Assembly: GCA_039944855.1 (NCBI GenBank)
Contig: JBDUXZ010000011.1
Coordinates: forward strand, 1-64,000
Origin: Rhodothermales bacterium
Lineage (GTDB): Bacteria > Bacteroidota > Rhodothermia > Rhodothermales > JANQRZ01
DNA: 64,000 nt
Direction of reading: 5' to 3'
How positions within the stretch are numbered: the stretch's first letter is position 1; each line of letters starts with the position of its first letter. The notes under the pieces were generated by a model. It saw nothing but the letters and a program-made list of their open reading frames with translations. It was not told the origin of the DNA and made no database searches. This document shows positions 1-8,165 of the stretch, piece by piece. A program made the translations under genes and the position numbers.

Positions 1-132
1 CTCCCCCTCGGAGGGGGAGGACAGGTGGGGGTCCGCCTCGCTCGACGCGACCGCATCGGGCTCCTCGAACGCTGCGGACCCCCCGCTCGCCCCGCAAGCG
101 GGGCTTGCTGCCCCCCTCCGAGGGGGGCGAGT
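1..132. repeat. Dispersed intergenic repeat, copy 1 (cut by window edge)
   Basis: The segment begins CTCCCCCTCGGAGGGGGAGG, continues ACAGGTGGGGGTCCGC, has a variable middle, then GCGGACCCCCCGCTCG and a closing CCCCCCTCCGAGGGGGGCG palindrome. The ends and the two GGTCCGC/GCGGACC blocks recur at 58913-59043 while the middle differs. It lies just upstream of glgB and may extend to the left of the window. The inverted internal blocks would let the RNA fold into a long hairpin. Whether it is mobile is not shown. Confidence 0.7.
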
Positions 133-182
133 CCATAACACGCTCTAAGCCTCCTCCTCCTCTCCTCCGCCTTACTCCCGCT

Positions 183-2069
183 ATGCCCAAGCTCGATTCC
201 GCCTCCGTCCAGCGCTGGCAGGACGGCCAGTTCACCGACAGCTACACCCACCTCGGCGCGCACCTCGAAGACGGCGGCACCCGCTTCACCGTCTGGGCGC
301 CGAACGCCGACGGCGTTGCCGTCGTTGGGGGCTTCAACGGGTGGAACCCGAAGGCGCACCCGCTCGAGCGCCACGGGCCGCTGTGGAGCGGGTTCGTCGA
401 GGGCGTGGGCGCGGGCGAGGGGTACAAGTACAAGATCTCGCACCGCGGCGGCGCCTTCGACAAGACGGACCCGTACGCCTTCCGCATGGAGTCCCCGGCC
501 GAGGGTGGGAGCACGAGCGCCGGCCTCGCGAGCGTCGTCACCGACCTCAGCTATGACTGGGGCGATGCGGATTGGATGGGGAGCCGGAAAGGGCCGGAGT
601 CGCTCTCCGAGCCCGTCTCGATCTACGAGGTCCACCTCGGCTCGTGGCGCCACAAGAAGCACGGCGAGAGCCTCAGCTACCGCGAGATCGCCGAGCCCCT
701 CGCCGATCACGTCGAGCGCTTCGGGTTCACGCACGTCGAGCTCCTCCCCGTGACCGAGCACCCGTACTACGGCTCGTGGGGCTACCAGACGCTCGGCTAC
801 TTCGCGCCGACGTTCCGCCACGGCTCGCCGCAGGACCTCATGTTCCTCATCGACACGCTCCACCAGCGCGGCATCGGCGTGCTCCTCGACTGGGTGCCCG
901 CCCACTTCGCGACGGACCCGCAGGGGCTCACCTTCTTCGACGGCACCTCGCTCTTCGAGTACGACGACCCCATCATGCAGCGCCACCCCGACTGGGGGAC
1001 GTACGTCTTCGACCTCGGCAAGCCCGGCGTGCAGAACTTCCTCCTCTCGTCCGCCCGCTTCTGGCTGGAGCAGTACCACCTCGACGGCATCCGCGTCGAC
1101 GCCGTGGCGAGCATGCTCTACCGCGACTACAGCCGGACGAAGTGGACGCCGAACATCTACGGCGGGCGCGAGAACCTCGAAGCCATCGCCTTCCTCCAGC
1201 GCCTCAACGCCGAGGTCTACGCCCACCATCCCGACGTCCTCATGGTGGCCGAGGAGAGCACGGCGTGGCCCGGTGTCACGCGCCCCGCCTACAGCGGCGG
1301 GCTCGGCTTCCTCTACAAGTGGAACATGGGCTGGATGCACGACACGCTCGAGTTCATGGGCGAGGACCCGATCAACCGGAAGTACCACCACCACGAACTC
1401 ACCTTCCCGCTCCACTACGCTTTCTCCGAGCACTTCACGCTCCCGCTCTCCCACGACGAGGTCGTCCACGGCAAGGGCTCGCTGTGGGGGAAGATGCCGG
1501 GCGACGCCTGGCAGAAGGCCGCCAACCTCCGCCTCCTCTACGGCCACATGGTCGGCCACCCCGGCAAGAAGCTCCTCTTCATGGGGAACGAGTTCGGCCA
1601 GCGCGGCGAGTGGAACCACGACCACGGCCTCGACTGGCACCTCGCCGACGAGGGCCTCCACGGCGGCCTCGCGCAGTGGACCGCCGACGTCTTCGGCCTC
1701 TACCGCGACCACCCCGCGCTCCACGACGACTCCCCCGCCGGCTTCGAGTGGATCGACTTCGGAGACGGCGGCAACAGCGTCGTGAGCTATCTCCGCAAGG
1801 GGAAGGACGGGCGGGCGCTCGTGTTCGTCGTCAACGCCACGCCCGTCGTGCGGCGGAACTACCGCGTCGGCGTGCCCGAAGACGGCGTGTGGAACGAGCG
1901 GCTGAACTCCGACGGCGAGGGGTACGGCGGCAGCGGCGTCGGGAACTACGGCTCGGTCGAGACGACGCCGGTGCCGTACCACGGCCGGCCGGTCTCGGTC
2001 GTGCTCACGCTCCCGCCCCTCGGCGTGCTCGTGCTCGAACGGCAGGAGCCGGAGACCGATGCGGCGTAG
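183..2069 (+). CDS. glgB: 1,4-alpha-glucan branching enzyme (GH13)
   Basis: A 628-aa cytoplasmic enzyme that cuts alpha-1,4 glucan chains and re-attaches them as alpha-1,6 branches in glycogen. An N-terminal CBM48-like beta-domain (about residues 20-110, with VGGFNGWNP) precedes the GH13 barrel. The catalytic triad is visible: nucleophile Asp306 in [15 protein letters not shown], acid/base Glu357 in [10 protein letters not shown], and Asp425 in [12 protein letters not shown]. Length matches bacterial GlgB lacking the extra N-terminal module. The ATG at 183 was chosen because it follows a C/T-rich leader, as for most genes here; an upstream TTG at 105 would read through the repeat. glgC and the debranching enzyme lie 31 kb away, so glycogen genes are scattered. 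Confidence 0.95.
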   Translation: MPKLDSASVQRWQDGQFTDSYTHLGAHLEDGGTRFTVWAPNADGVAVVGGFNGWNPKAHPLERHGPLWSGFVEGVGAGEGYKYKISHRGGAFDKTDPYAFRMESPAEGGSTSAGLASVVTDLSYDWGDADWMGSRKGPESLSEPVSIYEVHLGSWRHKKHGESLSYREIAEPLADHVERFGFTHVELLPVTEHPYYGSWGYQTLGYFAPTFRHGSPQDLMFLIDTLHQRGIGVLLDWVPAHFATDPQGLTFFDGTSLFEYDDPIMQRHPDWGTYVFDLGKPGVQNFLLSSARFWLEQYHLDGIRVDAVASMLYRDYSRTKWTPNIYGGRENLEAIAFLQRLNAEVYAHHPDVLMVAEESTAWPGVTRPAYSGGLGFLYKWNMGWMHDTLEFMGEDPINRKYHHHELTFPLHYAFSEHFTLPLSHDEVVHGKGSLWGKMPGDAWQKAANLRLLYGHMVGHPGKKLLFMGNEFGQRGEWNHDHGLDWHLADEGLHGGLAQWTADVFGLYRDHPALHDDSPAGFEWIDFGDGGNSVVSYLRKGKDGRALVFVVNATPVVRRNYRVGVPEDGVWNERLNSDGEGYGGSGVGNYGSVETTPVPYHGRPVSVVLTLPPLGVLVLERQEPETDAA

Positions 2070-2138
2070 CCGTCCGTGATGGCAGGACCCGCGAGGCCGC
2101 AGGAATCGTACGCGCCTCCCACTCACGACGGAGAAGCG

Positions 2139-3656
2139 ATGACTCATCCCCTATCGGCGATCAAAGCCGCGATCCTGCTGATCACCGTGTGGCACGCGGG
2201 CTCGATGGGGTTCGCGCAGCGAGGGGGGACGATTTCGCTGACGCCAGCGAAGGCCCCCGGAGCGCCCGCGGCGGCGGCCCGATCCACGATCCCGCTGGAG
2301 GGCCGCGTCAACGCGCTCATCGTCTTCGTCCAGCGGAAGGACGACGTCTTCCGCCACTGCGTCGACCTCGCGGGGGTGCCCGTGGACACGAAGCCACCGG
2401 AGGTCGATTACGACACGTACTGTGGGAAAACACCCGGCGTGGACGGGCCGCGCTATGAGTCGTGGACGGACGACCCGGAGACGGAGTGGCCCGCCTTCAC
2501 TCTCGTCGATGGGGACACCGTGCGCGCGCTGCCCCAGTTCGCCTCCCGCCTCATCGACCCGCCCGGCACGGACCCTAGCGACTATACCGAGGGCTCGCTC
2601 AGCCACTACTACTGGCTGATGTCGAACGGGCAATTCCAGTTCGAAGGGCTCGTCTACCCCGAGTTGTTCATCCCGTCGTGCATCGCCAAGGACTGCGACG
2701 GCAACCCGAAGACGCGCACGTTCTCGGACTGGATCGCGATTGCGGGCGAGGCCATCGCTCACATCGCCGCCAACCCCCACGGCATCGACTTCGCCCCGTT
2801 CGACCGCTACGACAACCGCACGGGCGCCTTCACTCCCGACGCTGACGGCGACGGCGAGCCCGACGGCGACGGCGTCATCGACATGCTCGTGGTGCACTAC
2901 CGCCTCGGGCCCGCGTTCGCTCCGATGGGGACGAACCGGGAGTACGACCGCCTGTCGCTCGGCGGGAAGCGCATCGCCCGCACGTCCGGGGTGCAGAGCA
3001 ACGGGCCCAACGTGCAGGCGGCGGTTGCGGTGATCACGCACGAGATCGGGCATCGGCAGGGCCTGCGCCACGCCGTGGAGGACGAGGGCACCGGCGCTGG
3101 GACCGACCGGATGAGCGTGATGTGGAGCCACGACTGGGCCGTGATGAGCGCGCCCGACCGGATCCAACTCGGCTGGATCACCCCGCGCCGTATCGACCTC
3201 GCCACCTTTGACCGTCAGCGCCTCCGGCTCGGCGACACGTACCAAACGAACGAGGTCCTCCACGTCATGCGAGGCACGCCCGGCGAGGGTGACCTCATCG
3301 TCGAGGTGCGGACGCGGACGAACTGGTGGGACCGCGAGGCCGACGGCGTCAACGCCGATGGCGACCGCGCGGACTTCGTCCTCCCGCAGGAGGGGCTCTA
3401 CCTCTACAAGCGCGACCGCACCGGACGCCGCTTCTCCAGCATGGAGCGCACCGGGCTCCCCGCCCGCCGGTCGCAATGGAGGCCCACGCCTCCTTTCGCC
3501 TACGCGCCCGGTGACACCTACCCCCCGGCCACACCCTTCCGTTTCCGCTATTACGAGCGGGAAGAGATCGACCGCGGCCTCGCCATCACCGATATCGCCC
3601 GCGAGGGAAACACGTTCTCTTTCGACGTGTGGAGCGACTTCCCCACGGGCGAGTAG
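2139..3656 (+). CDS. Secreted M6-like zinc metalloprotease
   Basis: A 505-aa protein with an N-terminal signal peptide (about residues 1-27, ending MGFAQ). The zinc-binding helix HEIGHRQGLRH starts at His301 and fits HExxHxxGxxH. Asp-rich loops (DADGDGEPDGDGVID before the motif and DGVNADGDRAD after it) look like calcium-binding turns. Overall organisation resembles the M6/immune-inhibitor-A type peptidases, so an extracellular protein-degrading role is likely; the exact family is uncertain because M6 enzymes usually carry Asp rather than His as third ligand. Unusually for this window, the start is preceded by a purine-rich GGAGAAG a few bases upstream. Confidence 0.75.
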   Translation: MTHPLSAIKAAILLITVWHAGSMGFAQRGGTISLTPAKAPGAPAAAARSTIPLEGRVNALIVFVQRKDDVFRHCVDLAGVPVDTKPPEVDYDTYCGKTPGVDGPRYESWTDDPETEWPAFTLVDGDTVRALPQFASRLIDPPGTDPSDYTEGSLSHYYWLMSNGQFQFEGLVYPELFIPSCIAKDCDGNPKTRTFSDWIAIAGEAIAHIAANPHGIDFAPFDRYDNRTGAFTPDADGDGEPDGDGVIDMLVVHYRLGPAFAPMGTNREYDRLSLGGKRIARTSGVQSNGPNVQAAVAVITHEIGHRQGLRHAVEDEGTGAGTDRMSVMWSHDWAVMSAPDRIQLGWITPRRIDLATFDRQRLRLGDTYQTNEVLHVMRGTPGEGDLIVEVRTRTNWWDREADGVNADGDRADFVLPQEGLYLYKRDRTGRRFSSMERTGLPARRSQWRPTPPFAYAPGDTYPPATPFRFRYYEREEIDRGLAITDIAREGNTFSFDVWSDFPTGE

Positions 3657-4038
3657 GGCCGCTTCAGCAGCGCTACCGCGCCTCCAGCCATATCTCGGGA
3701 TCCTAGCGTCATCCGCTTCGTTGATGGCGCCGGCTTTCCCGTTGCGCCCTCGGCCTCCTTTCGGCAGGGCACGTCGGCGTGCCCTATCTTGCTAACCCGC
3801 TATGCAACAAAGCATCACACGGTGGGTTACATGCTAGCTCTTCCTCACCCCGGTGCTTTGCCGTGAACCCTGGCTCCGCACTCCACTCGGCTCGTCCGCG
3901 CCACCCGTTCACCCCGGTAGCGCCTGCTCTTCCCTCTTCATCGGCTACACCCCACGCACGACCGCGCCCGCCCGCTCAGAGGACGTCGTCCGTCCACCCG
4001 GCGCGCTTCACCCTCCCCTCACCCAACTCTTTACTCCT
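3657..4038. other. Intergenic region without a convincing gene
   Basis: About 380 bp between the metalloprotease and the first GlsB-like gene. Apart from one hairpin (3766-3785) and a strongly C/T-rich stretch running into the next start codon, I see no coding sequence: possible frames here are short and lack recognisable features. A promoter-like TATCTTG lies at 3786-3792, but its distance from the next gene is about 250 bp. Confidence 0.5.
3766..3785 (+). terminator. Hairpin, possible terminator of the metalloprotease gene
   Basis: AGGGCACG and CGTGCCCT form an 8-bp perfect stem with a TCGG tetraloop, followed by ATCTTGCT. The stem is strong but the T-run is weak, and it lies 110 bp past the stop codon. 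Confidence 0.4.
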
Positions 4039-4299
4039 ATGCTGAACCTCATCGTCATCCTTATCGTCGGCGGTCTCATCGGCTGGATCGCCAGCAAAGT
4101 CATGGGCACGGATGCCCAGCAAGGCATCCTCCTGAACATCGTCGTCGGCATCGTCGGTGCGCTCCTCGCTGGCTTCCTGCTGAACCCGCTCGTCGGTGGC
4201 GGCAACATCATGGCGGGCGACTTCAGCATCAGCGCCCTCCTGCTCTCGCTCGTCGGCGCGATCGCGCTGATCTGGATCGTGAAGCTCGTGCGCCGCTAG
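4039..4299 (+). CDS. GlsB/YeaQ/YmgE-family membrane protein
   Basis: An 86-aa inner-membrane protein of the transglycosylase-associated/GlsB-YeaQ-YmgE family, whose members are often induced by envelope or general stress; the molecular function is not established. Three hydrophobic segments are visible (about residues 2-20, 30-52, 62-82), with the typical GGLIGWIASKVMGTD and GIVGALLAGFLLNP stretches. The ATG follows a long C/T-rich leader without Shine-Dalgarno sequence. A second, diverged member of the family follows 31 bp downstream on the same strand. Confidence 0.85.
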   Translation: MLNLIVILIVGGLIGWIASKVMGTDAQQGILLNIVVGIVGALLAGFLLNPLVGGGNIMAGDFSISALLLSLVGAIALIWIVKLVRR

Positions 4300-4330
4300 C
4301 CGGGGCGTGCAGCCTTTACCCTCCTGAGCC

Positions 4331-4573
4331 ATGAACATCCTGCTCTTTCTCCTCACCGGCCTCCTGGCCGGGTTCCTCGCGGAGAAGGTGACAGGCTCGT
4401 CGATGGGGCTGCTGGCGAACCTGATCATCGGGGTCGTCGGTGCCTTCATCGGGGGCTTCCTGTTCGGCCCGCTCGGCCTCGCCGCGCGCGGCCTCGTCGG
4501 GAGCCTCGTTACGACCACGGTCGGAGCCATCGTACTCCTCCTCGTGGTCGGCTTCATCCAACGCAAGACGTGA
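4331..4573 (+). CDS. GlsB/YeaQ-like small membrane protein, second copy
   Basis: An 80-aa protein with three predicted membrane helices and the family pattern GLLAGFLAEKVTGSSMGLL followed by IIGVVGAFIGGFLFGPLG. It is more diverged than the upstream copy and ends in a basic tail (IQRKT). The tandem arrangement suggests duplication and co-transcription. The role is likely the same poorly understood stress-related one. Confidence 0.8.
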   Translation: MNILLFLLTGLLAGFLAEKVTGSSMGLLANLIIGVVGAFIGGFLFGPLGLAARGLVGSLVTTTVGAIVLLLVVGFIQRKT

Positions 4574-4586
4574 AACAACGCACGAC

Positions 4587-4606
4587 GCGACCGGCCCGCC
4601 GGTCGC
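4587..4606. repeat. Short GCGACCGG...CCGGTCGC palindrome
   Basis: An 8-bp stem (GCGACCGG/CCGGTCGC) separated by CCCG. A closely similar palindrome (GCGACCGGCCGGTCGC) occurs at 39860-39875, so this may be a dispersed hairpin rather than a gene-specific terminator. No T-run follows. Confidence 0.45.
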
Positions 4607-4636
4607 TCCCTACCCTCTGACCAACCCCCTACGTAC

Positions 4637-5326
4637 ATGACACGCTTTCCCCTCATCGCTCTGTGTGCCCTCGCGTTCCTCGTCTCCGCCTGTGAGACCG
4701 AGCCCGCCGAGCCCATGGAGCCCGAAGCGGGCGTGATGGACGCCGACATCGCGGCCTACCGCGCCGACGTCGACGTCCGCACCCAGCGCCTCGACGCCGC
4801 CATCGCCGAACTGGAAACGAAGGCGCAGAACGCCGGCGAAGAGATGCGCGAGGAGTACAACGAGCAGATCGCCGAGCTCCGCGAGGAGCGCATGGAGATC
4901 GCCAACGACCTCGACGCCCTCCAGGCCGAAACGGCCGAGGAGCTGAACGAGGCCAAGATGGAAATCGACGACGAGATCAACGAGCTCGACCGCGACATCG
5001 ACCAAGCGCAGCTCGCCTTCGCCGAGAACGCCGAGGAGCTCCGCATGGCGGCCGACCGCCAGCTCGAAGAGATCGACGCCGAGATGGACCGGCTCCAGAA
5101 CGAGGCCGGTGCCGAGGCCGACGAGGCCATGGCCGAGCTCGCCCAGGAGCGCCAGGAACTCGTCGCCAATCTCGACGCCCTCGGCGACGCGACGGAAGAG
5201 CAGTTCCAGGAGATGAAGATGGGCATCGTGGAGGGCTTCAACAACCTCGGCGACGCCATCGGCAACATCCGCATCCCGACTGACGTCGACGTGGACGTGG
5301 AGACGACGCCGGCGGACAACATGTAG
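4637..5326 (+). CDS. Coiled-coil lipoprotein
   Basis: A 229-aa predicted lipoprotein: signal peptide plus lipobox LVSAC with the lipidated Cys at residue 19. The mature protein is almost entirely a Glu/Ala-rich amphipathic helix (about residues 35-215) with repeated heptad-like blocks such as AELETKAQNAGEEMREEYNE, ending in a short Val/Asp tail (DVDVDVETTP). It could span or organise the periplasm, but no specific family was recognised. It sits downstream of the two GlsB-like genes, and a terminator hairpin follows it. Confidence 0.8.
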   Translation: MTRFPLIALCALAFLVSACETEPAEPMEPEAGVMDADIAAYRADVDVRTQRLDAAIAELETKAQNAGEEMREEYNEQIAELREERMEIANDLDALQAETAEELNEAKMEIDDEINELDRDIDQAQLAFAENAEELRMAADRQLEEIDAEMDRLQNEAGAEADEAMAELAQERQELVANLDALGDATEEQFQEMKMGIVEGFNNLGDAIGNIRIPTDVDVDVETTPADNM

Positions 5327-5351
5327 GCCGACCGCCTGCACGGAACCCGTT

Positions 5352-5381
5352 CGGGGCCGGGGGCTAAGCTCCCCGGCCCCG
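5352..5381 (+). terminator. Rho-independent terminator after the coiled-coil lipoprotein gene
   Basis: A perfect 11-bp GC stem (CGGGGCCGGGG / CCCCGGCCCCG) with an 8-nt loop is followed by TTCTGTTTC. It starts 26 bp after the stop codon and ends 13 bp before the next ATG, so the CAP-domain gene may be a separate or read-through unit. Confidence 0.75.
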
Positions 5382-5394
5382 TTCTGTTTCCTCT

Positions 5395-5967
5395 ATGCCT
5401 AGGTCCCCCCACGTGCTGCTCGTGCTGGCCCTGCTGCTTGCGGCGGGCTGTACGACCCCGCGCCCCGCCGCACAGCCGAGCGCGCCCGCCGCCCGACCGC
5501 ACTTCGACCTCCCGGACCTGGAGCGCCGCGTGCTCCGCGAGGTCAACGTGGTCCGGGACCGGCACGGCCACGCGCGGCTTGACGCCGACACGGCCCTCGC
5601 CGCCCTCGGCCGCGCCCACAGCGACGCGATGCAGCGCCGCGGCTTCTTCGCCCACGCCGACCCCGAAGGCCGGCGCGCCGCCGACCGAGCCCGCCGCGCG
5701 AGCTACCCCTTCCGCGCCCTCGGTGAGAATCTCTACCGGGGACGCCTCTACGACACCGTCACCCGCTCTCGCATCGGCGACCGCACCACGACGTCCACGC
5801 TCTGGCACACGCCGGACGCGCTCGCCGCCCTCGTCGTGCAGATGTGGATGGAGAGCCCGGGTCACCGCGACAACATGCTCTCCACCTCGTTCGACTACGG
5901 CGGCGTCGGGATCGCCGTCGGAGCCGGGGACGAGGTGTTCGTCACCCTCAACCTCAGCGCACGCTGA
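5395..5967 (+). CDS. CAP-domain (SCP/PR-1, YkwD-like) lipoprotein
   Basis: A 190-aa predicted lipoprotein (lipobox LAAGC). The CAP domain covers about residues 45-188, with AHSDAMQRRGFFAHADPEGR, the GENLYRG signature and WMESPGHRDNMLS, the hallmark motifs of YkwD/SCP proteins. His residues and Glu of the CAP cavity are retained. Bacterial CAP proteins are extracytoplasmic; their biochemical activity is mostly unknown. The start lies in the tail of the preceding terminator. Confidence 0.88.
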   Translation: MPRSPHVLLVLALLLAAGCTTPRPAAQPSAPAARPHFDLPDLERRVLREVNVVRDRHGHARLDADTALAALGRAHSDAMQRRGFFAHADPEGRRAADRARRASYPFRALGENLYRGRLYDTVTRSRIGDRTTTSTLWHTPDALAALVVQMWMESPGHRDNMLSTSFDYGGVGIAVGAGDEVFVTLNLSAR

Positions 5968-6067
5968 GAAGAGCGGAAGAGACGAAGAGCGGAAGCAGCC
6001 AGCCCTCGCTCCTAGCGCTCCTCGATTTCTCGTCTCCCCGGCTCTATCCACCCATCTCTGCATCTCA

Positions 6068-6625
6068 ATGAACTGGATTACGACGTCCGGCTCCGCCGTC
6101 CTCATGGTCATCGTCTCGGCGGTCGGGATGTACGCCGCGCTGATCCTGCTGACGCGGCTCTTCGGGCTGCGCAGCTTCTCGAAGATGTCGGGCTTCGACT
6201 TCGCCGTCACGGTCTCCATCGGGTCGATCCTCGCGGGCACCGTGCTCACGCCGAGCCCGCCGCTGCTGCAGGCGCTCGTCGCGCTCGCCACGCTCTACGC
6301 CCTGCAGATCGGCCTCGCCGCGTGGCGCGCGCGCTCGTCGACCGTCGCCGACGTCGTCGATAACCAGCCCGTGCTGCTGATGGCCGGGCGCACCATCCTC
6401 CACGACAACCTCCGCCGCGTCAACGTCTCCGAGGCCGACCTCCGCGCCAAGCTGCGTGAGGCCAACGTGCTCTCGCTCGACAGCGTCCACGCCGTCGTCT
6501 TCGAGTCGACCGGCGACGTCTCCGTCCTCCACGGCGACGCCGACGACTTCGACCCGTGGCTGCTCGACGGGGTGGACGACGCCGACCGCATCGCCCACCC
6601 GGAGAGCCATTCGGGACCGTCGTAG
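6068..6625 (+). CDS. DUF421/YetF-family membrane protein
   Basis: A 185-aa protein with three N-terminal transmembrane helices (about residues 10-28, 40-62, 66-84) and a C-terminal alpha/beta domain, the standard DUF421/YetF architecture. FGLRSFSKMSGFDFAVTVSI between helices 1 and 2 is the conserved family block. The first ATG with a C/T-rich leader was chosen; a longer frame upstream overlaps the CAP gene out of frame and is not coding. Function is unknown. It converges with the phosphohexomutase gene across a shared hairpin. Confidence 0.85.
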   Translation: MNWITTSGSAVLMVIVSAVGMYAALILLTRLFGLRSFSKMSGFDFAVTVSIGSILAGTVLTPSPPLLQALVALATLYALQIGLAAWRARSSTVADVVDNQPVLLMAGRTILHDNLRRVNVSEADLRAKLREANVLSLDSVHAVVFESTGDVSVLHGDADDFDPWLLDGVDDADRIAHPESHSGPS

Positions 6626-6650
6626 AGGCGCCCCGGCGGGGCGTCTCTAC
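6622..6650. terminator. Bidirectional terminator / GTAGAG...CTCTAC palindrome
   Basis: GTAGAGGCGCCCC and GGGGCGTCTCTAC form a 13-bp stem (one G-T pair) with a 3-nt loop, between convergent genes that end at 6625 and 6660. It begins within the stop codon region of the DUF421 gene. The same outer sequence GTAGAG(A/G)CGC...GCGTCTCTAC occurs at 18660 and 53584, so a dispersed repeat seems to serve as the terminator. Confidence 0.65.
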
Positions 6651-6659
6651 CTCTCCGCC

Positions 6660-8075
6660 TCAGCCTTCGACGAGGTCCACGCCCGCCTGCACGAGCCCGT
6701 CGGCGCGGTCCTGCGACGACGCTTCGGCGTAGATGCGGAGGACGGGCTCGGTGCCGGAGGCGCGGAACATCAGCCAGCCGTCGGCGAAGCGGAACTTGAC
6801 GCCGTCGAGGTCTTCGACCGAGGTCACGGCGTCGCCACCAATCGCGTCGGGGCGGCGGTTGGCGAGACGGTCGAGGAAAGCCTCCTTTTTCGCCTGCGTC
6901 GTGTGGAGGTCCTGCCGGGCGTAGAACAGCGGGCCGTAGGCGTCCTGCAATTCCTCGACGAGTTCGGAGAGCCGCAGCCCGCGCGCCATCATCATCTCGA
7001 CGACGGTGAGCCCGATGTAAATCCCGTCGCGCTCCGGCACGTGGCCCTTCACCGCGATCCCCCCCGACTCCTCGCCGCCGACCAGCACGTCGCCCTCGAC
7101 GATCTTCGGCGCGATGTACTTGAATCCGACCGGCGTCGCCTCGACCGGGAGCCCGAGCGCCGCGCCCATCCGGTCGAGCATGTCACTCGTCGAGAACGTC
7201 TTGACGACGGTGCCGCCGAGGCCTTTCTCCTCGTGGAGGTACTTGACGAGGAGCGCGAGGATCTTGTGCGAGTCGACGAACCGCCCCTCCTCGTCCATCA
7301 TCCCGATCCGGTCGGCGTCGCCGTCGAAGGCGAGCCCGACGTCGCAGCCCTCTTCGACGACGAGGCGCGAGAGGTACTCCAGGTTGCGCTCGATGGGCTC
7401 GGGCGGCTGCCCGTGCATGCCGGGGTTGTGCTCGTCGTGGACCTCGACGACGTTGTCGCGCCCGAGCAGATCCGTGACCGTCCCCATCCCCGCGCCCCAC
7501 ATGGGGTCGACGCCGACCTTCAGCCCGGAGCGTCGGATGCCCTCGATGTCGAGCCGGTCGCGGAGCACGTGGCGGTACGCCTCGCGGAGATTGATCGACT
7601 CGATGAGGCCGTCGGCACGGAGCGCGTCGAGTGGGTGCAGCTCGAACGTGTCGGCCTTGTCGAGTTCGGCCTCGACCGCCGCGATGTGTTCGGGGAAGGC
7701 GGGGCCGCCGAAGCTGGCTTTGATTTTGAATCCGCTGTATTTCGGCGGGTTGTGGCTCGCCGTGATGACGATGCCGGCGTCGTGGCCGTACTCCTTCGTG
7801 GCCCAGCTCACGCTCGGCGTGGTGACGAACGAGTCGGCGAGTTGGACGCGGATGCCGGCGGAGGCGAGCACGCGGGCGACGTGGGCGGCGAAGGCCTCGC
7901 CCTGGAACCGCGTGTCGTAGCCGATCACGGCGGAGGGCGTGCCGTCGGCACCCTGTTGCGCAATGGAGTGGAGCCACCGCGCCGTGGCGCGGGCCACGCG
8001 TTCGAGGTTGGCGAAGGTGTAGCCGTCTGCGATGACGGCGCGCCAACCGTCGGTGCCGAACTTGATGGGGGTCAT
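6660..8075 (-). CDS. Phosphoglucomutase/phosphomannomutase family protein
   Basis: A 471-aa alpha-D-phosphohexomutase that moves phosphate between C1 and C6 of a hexose. All four signatures are present: ITASHNPPKYSGFKIK with phosphoserine Ser107, metal-binding FDGDADRIG (about residue 250), sugar-binding VGGEESGGIAV, and phosphate-binding RASGTEPVLRIYAE near the C terminus. The TFGTDGW-type N-terminal block (IKFGTDGWRAVI) starts at residue 4 and supports ATG 8075 rather than the longer frame. Exact substrate (glucose, mannose or glucosamine phosphate) cannot be read from sequence; a supply role for glgC is plausible. Confidence 0.92.
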   Translation of the reverse strand: MTPIKFGTDGWRAVIADGYTFANLERVARATARWLHSIAQQGADGTPSAVIGYDTRFQGEAFAAHVARVLASAGIRVQLADSFVTTPSVSWATKEYGHDAGIVITASHNPPKYSGFKIKASFGGPAFPEHIAAVEAELDKADTFELHPLDALRADGLIESINLREAYRHVLRDRLDIEGIRRSGLKVGVDPMWGAGMGTVTDLLGRDNVVEVHDEHNPGMHGQPPEPIERNLEYLSRLVVEEGCDVGLAFDGDADRIGMMDEEGRFVDSHKILALLVKYLHEEKGLGGTVVKTFSTSDMLDRMGAALGLPVEATPVGFKYIAPKIVEGDVLVGGEESGGIAVKGHVPERDGIYIGLTVVEMMMARGLRLSELVEELQDAYGPLFYARQDLHTTQAKKEAFLDRLANRRPDAIGGDAVTSVEDLDGVKFRFADGWLMFRASGTEPVLRIYAEASSQDRADGLVQAGVDLVEG

Positions 8076-8165
8076 GCGATTGGAGACTTGGATTCGGGAG
8101 AAGCGTCGATACGCGAGGCCGGACACCACAACGATGCCCGGCCCCGCTGTGGACGTTTACGTGCG

